Assembly (NCBI RefSeq): GCF_958450345.1
Contig: NC_088781.1
Span: 77,558,806-77,622,805, forward strand
Direction: 5' to 3'
Length of the DNA: 64,000 nucleotides
Source of the DNA: Calliphora vicina
Taxonomy: Eukaryota; Arthropoda; Insecta; Diptera; Calliphoridae
The stretch's first letter is position 1; each line of letters begins with the position of its first letter. The position numbers and the translations under genes are program-made. Positions 1-10,436 of the stretch are shown in pieces. The notes beneath the pieces are model-generated. The model did no database searches. It worked only from the letters and a program-made list of their open reading frames with translations, and was not told the origin of the DNA.

Positions 1-721
1 CTATATATATCGAAACTAAAAGATAAATTATCTGGATGATTGTCATCTCTGTTAATATTATAGAATAAACCACTTACATGTTGCTCAATAAAACTTAAAT
101 AAATTTTTTATGATTTTATACAAAAAAGTTGAATTTTTACTCGACCGAATCATTACTGTAGGCCAGGTATGATTCGACCTATTAAGGAAAATATACTATT
201 TTGATATAGATATAGTTTTCTGGATTTGACATTTTCTAGAGCTATTTCTATTCGATTTTAATGAATTTGTGAAATTTAAGGTAGTTGATCCACTGATTCC
301 CCTAAGTATAAATCTTATTTTTTTGTGTAGTCCTATTCTTTATTTATCTGTCCGTGAAAATAGATTTGTGTTACCTCTCATCTGATCTCAGCTACGATTT
401 TTCTACAAATCTGACGTTAATGGATTAAAGAAAATACATTTTGAACATACAGAAATGAATATTAAAATTTCTTCAAATGGCGATATTTAAATAAAATAAT
501 AAAATAAAGAGTTCAATACTTACTTATTAAATTTATATTTTTCGGAATTTTTTTTTTGTTTTTGTAGGATGAATCTAAATTTCTTGGAAATAGGAGAAGA
601 TTTGCGAATTAATCTTGCTGGAATATTTAGATAGGGTGTTGGTCTATCATGGTCCGTGGTCATATCCTTTAACAGTGCGAGTTCTGGTAGAGAAATTTAA
701 ATGTTTCGAAAATTGAAATTT
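1..721 (+). repeat. Upstream tandem copy of Helitron 5' module
   Basis: Bases 1-720 repeat at 741-1460 with a fixed offset of 740; the only difference I noticed is a at 102 against c at 842. The copy begins at the window edge, so more copies may lie upstream. The module is the 5' part of the Helitron-like element that continues to 3746. It is A+T-rich and I see no convincing coding sequence in it. Confidence 0.9.
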
Positions 722-1463
722 GTGAAATGCACAATTGAGTCTATATATATCGAAACTAAAAGATAAATTATCTGGATGATTGTCATCTCTGTTAATATTA
801 TAGAATAAACCACTTACATGTTGCTCAATAAAACTTAAATACATTTTTTATGATTTTATACAAAAAAGTTGAATTTTTACTCGACCGAATCATTACTGTA
901 GGCCAGGTATGATTCGACCTATTAAGGAAAATATACTATTTTGATATAGATATAGTTTTCTGGATTTGACATTTTCTAGAGCTATTTCTATTCGATTTTA
1001 ATGAATTTGTGAAATTTAAGGTAGTTGATCCACTGATTCCCCTAAGTATAAATCTTATTTTTTTGTGTAGTCCTATTCTTTATTTATCTGTCCGTGAAAA
1101 TAGATTTGTGTTACCTCTCATCTGATCTCAGCTACGATTTTTCTACAAATCTGACGTTAATGGATTAAAGAAAATACATTTTGAACATACAGAAATGAAT
1201 ATTAAAATTTCTTCAAATGGCGATATTTAAATAAAATAATAAAATAAAGAGTTCAATACTTACTTATTAAATTTATATTTTTCGGAATTTTTTTTTTGTT
1301 TTTGTAGGATGAATCTAAATTTCTTGGAAATAGGAGAAGATTTGCGAATTAATCTTGCTGGAATATTTAGATAGGGTGTTGGTCTATCATGGTCCGTGGT
1401 CATATCCTTTAACAGTGCGAGTTCTGGTAGAGAAATTTAAATGTTTCGAAAATTGAAATTGTT

Positions 1464-3240
1464 TTGGAGGATGAATCTAAATTTCTTGGATGGAATTTAT
1501 ATTCATCCTCCAAAAAATTCCAATTTTCGAAAATTTCTCTATCAGATCTCGCACTGTTAAGGGTTATGGCCACGGACCATGATAGACCAAAACCCTATCT
1601 AAATATTCCAGCAAGATTCATCCGCACATTTTCTCCCATTTCCAAGAAATTTAAATTCATTCTACAAAAAAAATAAAATTTTCGAAAAATTTAAATTTCT
1701 CTATCAGAACTCGCACTGTTAAAGATTATGACTACGGACCATGATAGACCAACACTCTACCTAAATATTCCAGCAAGATTCATCCGCCCATCTTCTCCCA
1801 TTTCAAAGAAATTTAGATTCATCCTTCCAAACTGTTAAGGTTATGACCATGGATTACGATAGAAAAACACCTTGACTATAAATTCCAGCAAGTTCCATCC
1901 GGCTATCTTCTCCCTTTATCCAGGAATTTAGATTCATCCTCCAAAAAATTTCAATTTTAGAAAAAATTAAATTTCTTTATCAGAACTCGCACTGGTATAG
2001 ATTATGACCACGGACCATGATAGACCAACACCCTATCTAACTATTCCAGCAAGATTCATCTGCCAATCTTCTCCCATTTCCAAGAAATTTAGATTCATTC
2101 TCCAAATTAAATTTTCGTAAAAATGTAATTTCTCTGAACTCGCACTGTTAAAGGTTATGACCATGGGCGATGATAGACTAACAGCCTATCTATAAATTCC
2201 ATCATGTTCCATCCGCCCATCTTTTCCCGTTTTCCTAGAATTCGGATTCAGCCTCCCAAGTATATTAAATTTCGATTTTGGTCAAAATTAAAAAATTATT
2301 ATCAAAACTCGCTCTGTTAAATATTATGACCACAGATTATCATAGTGGGACAGTTTATCTATAAATTCCAGCAAGTTCATTCCACCTATCTTCTCCCATT
2401 TCCAAGAAATTTAGATTCATCCTCCAAAAACATTTTAATTTTCGAAAAATTTTATTTTCCCATCTTCTCCCGTTATACAGGATTTTAGATTCATCCTCCA
2501 AAAAAATTAAATTTTCGAAACATTTAAATTTCTCTATCAGAACTCGCACTGTTAAAGGTTATGACCACGGACCATGATAGACCATCTTCTCCCATTTCCA
2601 AGAAATTTAGATTCATCCTTAAACAAAATTTAAATTTTCGAAAAATTTAAATTTCTTTATCAGAACTCGCACTGTTTACGGTTATGCCACGGACCATGAT
2701 AAACCAACACCCTACCTAAATATTCCAGCAAGATTCATCCGCCCATCTTCTACCATTTCCAAAAAATTTAAATTCTTCCTCCCAAAACTTGCACTGTTAA
2801 GGGTTATGACCATGGGTTATGATAGAAAAACACCTTGGCTATAAATTCAAGCAAGTTCCTTCTGCCCATCTTCTCCCGTTATAAAAGAATTTAGAATCAT
2901 CCTCAAAAAAATTTAAATTTTCGAAAAATTTAAATTTCTCTAGCAGAACTCGCACTGTTAAAGGTTATGACCACGGACCATGATAGACCAACACCCTACC
3001 TAAATATTCCAGCAAGATTCATCCGCCCATCTTCTCCCATTTCCAAGAAATTTAGATCATCCTCCCAAGAAATTTAAATTTCCGAAAAATTTTAATTTCT
3101 CTATCAAAACTCGCACTGTTAAGGGTTATGACCATGGGTTATGATAGAAAAACACCTTGGCTATAAATTCCAGCAATTTCCATCTGCCCATCTTCTCCCG
3201 TTTTCCATGAATTTAGATTCGTCCATCCATAATAATTAAA
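1464..3240 (+). repeat. Internal tandem array of the left Helitron-like element
   Basis: About ten degenerate units carry the anchors ACTCGCACTGTTA, GACCACGGACCATGATAGAC and CCATCTTCTCCCATTTCC. Anchors lie near 1548, 1709, 1987, 2138, 2309, 2542, 2664, 2789, 2948 and 3109, giving spacings mostly of 120-170 bp with some truncated units. Reading frames of 60-70 codons here are by-products of the repeat. Confidence 0.85.
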
Positions 3241-3717
3241 TTTTAAAAATTCCGCAAAAGTATAAAACTATGTTTGACATTTATGATTTGACTTAGTTTT
3301 TGGAAAAAACGGGAGATTAGTTCCCGTTTCAATCATTAGTGGTACATTAGGTTCAACCGTGTGGTTATTATTCCATTTTGAATACACTTTCCTTGATTTA
3401 CAATGTTTAACGGTGTCATGTAAACTTTTAAACATAACTCTGTTAACTCAACTGGTTTGTGTCTAGGGTTATAAATTTCGAAATTTAACTTCACACACAT
3501 TATTAAATTAGTATATCTTTATCTATCTACTATTAATATTTGCAATTATTATTATGAATTTTCAATTACCCAAGCAGTTTTGAGATGCTTTAATACTTCA
3601 AAATATCATGGACTACAAACAATTGTAAGGTGTATTTACTTTACGCAATAATTAAAATTTCTATAATAAACATTTTAAAATAATTTACGTAGTTGTTCTG
3701 TTATTTCCACATTTTTT

Positions 3718-3746
3718 CGCTAACGAAGTAGCGGGTTGCATGCTAG
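3718..3746 (+). other. Helitron 3' hairpin and CTAG terminus
   Basis: CGCTA and TAGCG (3718-3722 and 3729-3733) form a 5 bp stem around the loop ACGAAG. Nine bases later comes CTAG (3743-3746), followed by T. This is the standard termination signal layout of Helitrons. The mirror-image copy is at 28105-28133. Confidence 0.8.
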
Positions 3747-4882
3747 TCTTTTATAAAAAGAAAATAATTTAAACGATTTTTTCTTTAGATTTAATAAAAG
3801 TTTTCTTGGAATATATTGGGGATTGTATATGTTGGAGAAATCAAAAGCATGATAAAGAATATTCCTTTTTGGATTGTTTTAGATTTTGGTTAATTTAATA
3901 GTTTCGATTTCGTTTAATTTCAAAAAAAAGTTTCGTCTATACATGTAAATGCAAACAAAGTTTCAAATACATGTGACTTAAATATGCCAGTTGTTACACC
4001 GTGCGACAGCAATTATTGGACTTCAACGGGACCATATACATATGAAACCTTATGTCATATATAGTAGAACTGCGTTTTTAGTTTTTCATTTTGTGATCTT
4101 TTCTCCTTTTTAAAGGACTTCAAAGTTTTAAGGATATTGAAATTTCTTAAAATTTATTTAAATAGTTCTGCTCATTAGTTTTTCTTTATATGGATATCAA
4201 ATGAAAGGGAACAATTTCTAGAAGTAGATAATTTTTTTTATTTTTACTTTTCAGGACGAAAAGTTGTAAAAAATGTCCTTTGAAAAATGTATCCTTTTAT
4301 ATCCTTGAGATTTTCCAATATATTTTTCTAAAAAATATATATGTTGAAACCATGCATATACTTTAACACATGCTTAAATTTCGTTCTTATAGCTTTATAA
4401 GTTAAGTCTAAACAGAAAATAACATATTATTAAGTTCTTTAAAAAAAATACTTTTATCGATACAGCAATTAAGATTACAAAAATATTAGATAGTACTTTT
4501 TGGACTTGAACAAGTCCACATACACATGAAACTGGAGATCGTATATAGTAAATCAGCGTTCTCAGTTTTTAATTTTCTGATCCTTTCTTCTTTTTAAAGG
4601 ACTTCAAAGTTTCAAGGATGTACAAATTTATAAAAAATTAAATAAATATTTTTATAAATGTTTGTCAATATGTGTATCAAATAAAAAAAGACAATCATTG
4701 GAAATGAAACAAAAGAGTTACTTAAATTTTATTCTTTCATATTTTAGTATAATTCTAACAAATTCCCAATTAGTACCAGCAGGAACAATTATTATAAAAA
4801 AATTAAATTTATATAATAAAAAAAATATTTAAGCTATACTAAATACTAAATAAAGATATAAAAGAAGAAGTATAAAAATATA

Positions 4883-6373
4883 TTATGGAGAAAAATTAAT
4901 ACGTTTACTCTGCCGCTTGTATGGAGTATGTGAATCTCGACATATCGACCAACAGTATTTAGCGAGCATGCGACAAGTGCTCTTTCCTCTAAAGCGATTT
5001 TCAATAATTGCTAGGTCCTGGGGAACGATTCCATTCCCCATGTCCGTCACTAAAATTACCCAAATTATCGGGGAAAAAATCTAGGTGTCTATCTAAGAAG
5101 TGTATTTTCAGTGACATATTCACACCCATTTCACCGAAGTTGCGAACGAGATTGCGGACGATTTCTTCGTAGTTTTCAGATTTTCTATTACCTAAGAAAT
5201 TTTCTATTATGGCATCTAAACTCCTCCAACTATTTTTCTCAATAGGTGATAGAAGGTTTGCAATTTAACAATTTGTTTAGTTGGGGTCCATTAAAAACAC
5301 CTTAAAGTATAAAAGATTACTTAGGGTAATACAATAATATAAGTATTTAGCAATCGAACCTACCGGCGTCAATCTTTGCTTCGCTTAATTTGGGAAAAAA
5401 ATTTTCAAGTGCACCATAGCTGCACTGTTAATGTCGAGTGCACGAACAAAATTTCTTATAAGTCCCAATTTAATGTGTAGCGGTGGAAGTATTATTTTTG
5501 ATGACGGCACGAGCGGAATATTCTCAATGCTATCCTGTCCAAGCTGATGAACAATACGAGGCTGCCATTTGTGGTCGGTGTAATGAAGATCTTTGCGCCG
5601 ACCTTCCCAAAGACACAAAAAACATTGGTGTTTGGCAAACCCTTTTTTTAAACCCATTAAAATGGCAACTATTTTCAGGTCAGAACAAATCATCCAACAA
5701 TGTCGGTCATAATTTATTAATTTTAGAATAGCGCTTATATTTTCATAATTTTCTTTAACATCTGTACCATAAATAATTGGCACTGATGGATACACATTAC
5801 CTACGTGAAGCAACACACCTTTGAGGCTCTTCGTTGATCCATCTATAAAGAGGCGCCATTAATTTGGGTCATAGGAATGGCCAATAGTTTCGATTGGTCA
5901 TCCACTTTGAAACATACGTCAAATGATTGCTCGTTTGAACGCTTTCGGACTGATGTTATCCGAAAATCTTCGGAAACCAATTTCCACTGTTGTAATCGGG
6001 AACCTAATACTTCAGCACTTCTTTGCGAAATATTTGTGTCACGCACGAGATCATCAAAATCCGCTTGGGTTATAAAATGCGGCGATGGATCGGCTAGCAT
6101 ATTTCCTATTGGTAAAAATTCCGAATAAAGTTCTGATCTAGAGCCGATACTCAGTAATTCTAAATCATCACATGGAATTGTGCGAACCTCTTCCGATGGA
6201 GCCTTTGGATTTGATGTTGAACGTAGTACCGCGGGCTGCACTGAATCACATTTATGGTAAACGATGTTCTCCCTATCTTGATTCTTCAGCCTGATGGTAT
6301 TCGGCTGATTTCGGCAAAAGTAACACAAATCGCGCGAATGCTCACTCCGCTTCAACAAAATTATCTGGGACAT
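4883..6373 (-). pseudogene. Broken gene of an uncharacterised arthropod transposon-protein family
   Basis: The reading frame starts at 6373 and runs to 5843 (176 codons), with a Cys pair (CYFC) near residue 19 and PSPHFITQADFDDLVRD near residue 105. A frameshift near 5858 leads to a second frame, 5816-5385, with motifs DLKIVAILMGL, CFLCLWEGRR and ILPPLHIKLGL. Another shift near 5397 and a probable 63 bp intron (GT at 5363, AG ending at 5301) lead to the C-terminal part, with motifs NMSLKIHFLDRHLDFFPDN and AKYCWSICRD in shifted frames, ending at a stop at 4883-4885. I recognise these motifs from a large, uncharacterised protein family common in arthropod genomes; its function is unknown to me. 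A position between the inverted arms of a DNA transposon suggests a transposase or accessory protein. At least three disruptions make it a pseudogene. Confidence 0.7.
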
Positions 6374-6873
6374 GAAAGAAAAAATGTTTAAAGGATTTTC
6401 CTTGAAATTTGTTGTCCTGAAAAATTAAAAAAATATTGTTTCCATTTCTGGTGACCGTCTTCTTTTATTTGACAAACATTTATAAAAATATTTATTTAAT
6501 TTTTTATAAATTTGTACATCCTTGAAACTTTGAAGTCCTTTAAAAAGAAGAAAGGATCAGAAAATTAAAAACTGAGAACGCAGATTTGCTATACGATCTC
6601 CAGTTTCAGTTTTTTTTAATGAACTTAATAATATGTTTTTTCTGTTTAGGCTTGTGACGAGCAAAAGTCGTAGGCACTTGTTTTTGCCTCACATTAGTTT
6701 TTATTTGTTATTATTCAAATTTGTCTAAACGTTAATTGTATTTAGTTTAAGTAACGCCACCTAGTAGTAAGTAGGGAAAACAAAACAAATATCAGTACAC
6801 TTAATTTGCAACCATGGGACAGTAACACCGCTGTGTATTAACTATTGTGTATGTATGCATGGTTGATCTGCCC

Positions 6874-6880
6874 TATAAAA
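6874..6880 (+). promoter_or_regulatory. TATA box of the solo LTR
   Basis: TATAAAA lies 221 bp into the LTR, with an initiator-like GCAGTCAG about 30 bp downstream near 6903. Together with the AATAAA signals near 7523 and 7546 this outlines U3, R and U5. Activity cannot be judged. Confidence 0.5.
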
Positions 6881-7248
6881 GGAGAGTATTTGTGAATAAT
6901 CGGGCAGTCAGCCAGCAGCCGGCGAAGAGGTAAGATCTTATTTAGCTGTTTATGGGTTATACCTCTTACAATTAAATAATATCTCAAACTCCGAGAATAG
7001 CGGTTATACCCACTCTCGTAGTTTGCCTTTTTTTCTGATGAGATTTACTAAAGGTTTTATTAGTCGGAGAAGGGGTTATACCTCTGCCACCTAATAATAC
7101 TGTGGTAATTGAGTATTGGTGGGATTCTGTGGTTATACCCGTGCTCAGCTTACTCAATCATCTTCCCACTCCGGTACTCCCTCTTGTTGACGCCCGTGGT
7201 GGTGCCGCGGTCAACGGAGAGAATCCCTGCGGCCTAAGACGTAGAGAG

Positions 7249-7471
7249 TATATACGGGAAGCCCTTCCCCGTCATCGCCGTACCTCCGTGAGAGTGTACT
7301 ACGGGAAGCCTTTCCCCGTCATCGCCGTACCTCCGTGAGAGTGTACTACGGGAAGCCTTTCCCCGTCATCGCCGTACCTCCGTGAAAGAGTACTACGGGA
7401 AGCCTTTCCCCGTCATCTCCGTACCTCCGTGAAAGAATACTACGGGAAGCCTTTCCCCGTCATCGCCGTGC
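7249..7471 (+). repeat. Five 47 bp direct repeats inside the solo LTR
   Basis: Units containing ACGGGAAGCCTTTCCCCGTC start at 7254, 7301, 7348, 7395 and 7442, a strict 47 bp period. Each unit contains the self-complementary pair ACGGGAA/TTCCCCGT, so each can form a small hairpin. They follow a GC-rich stretch in which GGTTATACC recurs. Confidence 0.9.
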
Positions 7472-8036
7472 CCCCCCTCTTCGTAACAGTGTACTACGTC
7501 TGTCGGTGGCTAACGTCATAATAAAGTGTTGTGTTAGTGTATAAAATAAAGTACGATTTATAACGTTATAAGAAAAAGAAACTGGCTTTTTAATCCCCTG
7601 GCTTAAAATAAATTTTTGTAACGAACCCTGGGAGCCGCGAGCTCTACCCCAGCGTAAGGTGGAAAAACCTGTCGTTACAGGCTTAACTTATAAAGCTATA
7701 AGAACGAAATTTAAGCATGTGTTAAAGTATATGCATGGTTTCAACATATATTTTTTTTAGAAAAATATATTGGAAATTCTCAAGGATATATACTACTTCT
7801 AGAAATTGTCCCCTTTCATTTGATATCCATATAAAGAAAAACTAATGAGCAGAACTATTTAAATAAATTTTAAGAAATTTCTATATCCTTAAAACTTTGA
7901 AGTCCTTTAAAAGGGAGAAAAGATCACAAAATGAAAAACTGAAAACGCAGTTCTACTATATATGATCTCAAGTTTCATATGTGTATAGTGTCGTTCAAGT
8001 CCAACAAAAAAAATGTAAAATTGTATCACGGTGTTA

Positions 8037-8276
8037 TACATACTCACTAATCATGTTTATTGGATGTTCAAAAGATATCTAATTTTAATTTGTATTTGAA
8101 TTGAAACGGAAAAATAAATACAAAAAAATTTTTTAAAGTGCAAAAAAAAAGAAATTTCGGTTAATCGGTTAATCGACACAAATTAATCGGTTTATTTGTT
8201 ATTTGAAAATCGGCAATTGCAAATTATTCGAACAGTTAACCGTCCAAAATTAATCGGTTAATCGATTGAATACCCT
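8037..8276. mobile_element. hAT-like element end (TAGGGTATTCAAT terminus)
   Basis: Repeated TTAATCGGTTAATCGA motifs run up to ATTGAATACCCTA at 8276. The same terminal motif, read inward as TAGGGTATTCAA, ends elements at 20539, 35258 and 61809. At 61809 it follows hAT-type coding sequence, which supports a hAT-like origin. The other end is not visible here, perhaps because the CACCGTG element inserted next to it. Confidence 0.5.
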
Positions 8277-8319
8277 ATTGTATACACATTATTGGTCTGT
8301 ACCGCAATTCTGTAACTTT

Positions 8320-8343
8320 TTAACGACAAAATTTTGTCGTTAA
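8320..8343. repeat. Perfect 24 bp palindrome
   Basis: TTAACGACAAAA is followed directly by its reverse complement, without a spacer. It lies just inside the left inverted repeat of the 1.3 kb element and could be a subterminal protein-binding site. Confidence 0.85.
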
Positions 8344-8835
8344 GTAATCAAAATTCGTTAGTTAACAATATTTATCGTTAAGAGATATTCCGAATTAAAT
8401 TTTACCGATTATTTTCGTTAAAAATAGTCAGTAGATAACGAAATTTGTCGGTAGGTTAACGACAAATAAAATGTTCTAGTTAAGCCATAACGACAATTGT
8501 TTAGGAGTTAGTTTTGTAACATAAATATTCGAAATAAGTTGTTTTTTGAAAGTACGGTTGGTCAACTTTTTTGTGTTTGTTAGATATGGACTGATTTGTG
8601 TTTTTAATATAAAAATTAACATGCTTTAATTATCTTTTTAAGATAAATTTGGACATATATTTGGTCAATTCACAAGGTCTCTTATCAGTCATATTGTCAT
8701 AATGTCCTAACATATCTCGTCTCGGCGGCTCGGCTTAACCGACTCTTAGGCATTCGGCGCAGGTCTCTGCTGGCTGGTTACGATAACACAATAAACATAG
8801 CATACATAGTAGTATTATTTTAGGACTTTTTTAGC

Positions 8836-8990
8836 TTGAAAAGCAATAAAAACCACTGTGAAATATTAGGACATTATGAGACCTTGTGAATTGACCAGTT
8901 ATATTTATTTTGAAAAGCAATACAAACCACTGTGAAATATTAGGACAATATGACATGATAAGATACGTTGTGAATTGACCAATTATATTA
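8836..8990. repeat. Two direct copies of a ~75 bp unit with an inverted partner
   Basis: Each unit contains GAAAAGCAATA, ACCACTGTGAAATATTAGGA and TTGTGAATTGACCA. An inverted relative (GGTCAATTCACAAGGTCTC) lies at 8664-8682, so the segment may be the remains of a nested foldback element. Confidence 0.6.
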
Positions 8991-9618
8991 ATTTTAGAAA
9001 ATAATATTCGAATTTTAAGAGCAACCTTTATTTGGGGCATAATATCCATAATTAACACATTTCTGGAGTGTATAATGTTTATCCCTATATTCAATTTCCA
9101 TTTTTGGCGATGTGATACGATTATATACTTATATAAAAGTTATAAAATCGTTTTTAAGACAGTATTCTAAGAAGGAAATTCATCTGTATTTGTCGACTGT
9201 CCTTATAACAACACATATCTAAATTCTGAATTAATGATCACTTGTGGTGGCATAGACATATGTATTACACTGGGTTACTTTTATTTTTAGAAAAAAATTC
9301 TTGTTCTTTTGTTTTCAGTAGGTTTCGCGAACATATTTGGGTGAGCTGATGCTTGATTTTCATATATAAATGCGATTATTTATTCACACGACTACGAATT
9401 TATCTGCAAACACGAAAAAATAGTAAATATTTTTTTGATTTTTTAATTTTAAAAATATTGACATTTATATTTTTAACTATATTCGTCGTTAAAATTTATT
9501 ACCGAGAGATATCGTTAACTTCAAATAGTGAATATTAAATTCGTTAAAGCAACCGATAGTTTTCGTTACTTAACGACATCGGTAGGAAAGTATTAAAAGT
9601 TACAGAAATGCGGTACTG

Positions 9619-9934
9619 ATTTGAAACCTAAACTGTTGATTTACAATACAAAGTTTGTATTACAAACATCTTTAGATTAATATTTACAAACCTCTTTAGA
9701 TTAATACATATTTTTTCAGAATAAATTCCACATAATGAAACTATTAAAAATTAAATTCCGCATAATTCTAAAAGTTAAGCTAAATCTTAATAATGATTCA
9801 CTATAAACTTAGTGATGGTTTTTCCAAACTTTAAATTGAATTTGATGTATATATGTACTTTCTTTCAACAAATTTGACTTCATTAGTATGTTTTGTTCTT
9901 AAAATTTTATTTTTTTATTATTCATTTCGTTAGC
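9619..9934. other. Unassigned A+T-rich gap
   Basis: I see no gene, terminal repeat or recognisable element here, only A+T-rich sequence. Confidence 0.5.
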
Positions 9935-9937
9935 TTA

Positions 9938-10111
9938 AGGTAGGGTCACACATGACAAATATTTGACGAAAAAGACATAACCGCTAAATAAAATATATTT
10001 TAATTCATTGATTTATTGTCAAAAACAACAATTCAAAACAAATATTTAGTTATATTTTATTTGATGCTGTTTGATCTTACAAAACACTTGTTGCCATGTG
10101 TGACCGTACCT
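9938..10111. mobile_element. Harbinger-like MITE, 174 bp
   Basis: The ends AGGTAGGGTCACACATG and, read inward from the right, AGGTACGGTCACACATG form 17 bp inverted repeats with one mismatch. TTA flanks both sides (9935-9937, 10112-10114). A 3 bp TTA or TAA duplication is typical of PIF/Harbinger elements. No coding sequence. Confidence 0.8.
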
Positions 10112-10114
10112 TTA

Positions 10115-10436
10115 GTGTACTCCTGAAAAGGACTTTCAGAAATATTACAGGAGAGCCAATAAACGTTCTAATATCCAAGATTTGAAATATTTTTGAAATC
10201 TGATAATGGAGTTTTATTAATTATTTGGTATGATTTATAATGAGAAGTAACTATAGCTAAGAAGAAGTGTGTTCGCATCTTATAGGTTCTTTTTTGGAAT
10301 TGTAACATTTTCTGTTTTATATCAGAAAGTCGAGGTGATAATAAATTATAAAATTATCAACAATTTAATTAAAAAATTGATTTACATTTTTTGGTTGAAA
10401 TTTAATGAACAAACCAATATTAAAACAAGTATTATA
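10115..10436. other. Unassigned A+T-rich gap
   Basis: No gene or repeat is recognised. An open frame overlapping 10269-10532 is biased toward Ile, Lys and Phe as A+T-rich noise would be, and crosses the Tc1 end. Confidence 0.5.

Larger units (their letters stand above)
722..3746 (+). mobile_element. Helitron-like non-autonomous element, left copy
   Basis: The element has three parts: a 5' module (722-1460), an internal tandem array (1464-3240) and an inner module (3241-3746) ending in a hairpin and CTAG followed by T. Those 3' features are the classic Helitron end, and a central tandem array is typical of non-autonomous Helitron and Helentron relatives. The whole unit recurs in inverted orientation at 28105-30909. 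The right copy lacks about 66 bp near the inner end of the array and one array unit of about 149 bp; otherwise only scattered base differences were seen. The exact 5' end is uncertain: similarity between the copies begins near 722. No replication-initiator or helicase gene is present, so it would need a partner in trans. Confidence 0.75.
6653..7679 (+). mobile_element. Solo LTR of a Ty3/gypsy-like retrotransposon
   Basis: The 1027 bp segment starts TGTGACGAGC, ends GTCGTTACA and is flanked on both sides by GGCT (6649-6652, 7680-7683), a 4 bp target duplication. It interrupts the right arm of the surrounding transposon exactly; the left arm shows the uninterrupted sequence. It has a TATA box at 6874, AATAAA signals near 7523 and 7546, and no coding region, as expected of an LTR left by recombination between two LTRs. 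Its G+C content is clearly above its surroundings. Assignment to gypsy rests on the 4 bp duplication and TG...CA ends, so it is tentative. Confidence 0.8.
3997..8033 (-). mobile_element. DNA transposon with CACCGTG ends carrying an uncharacterised gene
   Basis: Both ends read CACCGTG inward (3997-4003, 8027-8033) and are flanked by TTA (3994-3996, 8034-8036), a likely 3 bp target duplication. Long inverted arms match: left about 3997-4740, right about 6440-8033 once the LTR at 6653-7679 is removed. Each arm holds two diverged copies of a segment containing AAAGGACTTCAAAGTTT, at about 4018 and 4500 on the left and 6470 and 7880 on the right. Between the arms lies the minus-strand gene remnant 4883-6373. 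The 3 bp duplication with CAC-initial ends recalls the CMC (CACTA-like) group, but I cannot place it firmly in a superfamily. Confidence 0.7.
8297..9618. mobile_element. Non-autonomous inverted-repeat element, 1.3 kb
   Basis: The ends match as inverted repeats: CTGTACCGCAATTCTGTAAC on the left and, read inward, CAGTACCGCATTTCTGTAAC on the right. Further in, both arms have TCGTTAAGTAA motifs. No transposase is visible and no clear target duplication was found. The middle holds a separate tandem repeat (8836-8990) and a short GC-rich patch at 8719-8782 of unknown origin. Confidence 0.6.

Noticed and set aside
1464..3240. CRISPR-like repetitive array
   Set aside because: The units are adjacent, diverged tandem repeats without regular unique spacers, in a eukaryotic element.
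5483..5731. Plus-strand frame of 82 codons
   Set aside because: It is the shadow of the minus-strand transposon gene, which carries the recognisable motifs.
7102..7338. Possible small protein of 78 codons
   Set aside because: It lies in the solo LTR and is largely made by the 47 bp repeats.
8719..8782. Small RNA gene in a GC-rich patch
   Set aside because: The patch has no convincing fold or known motif that I can see.
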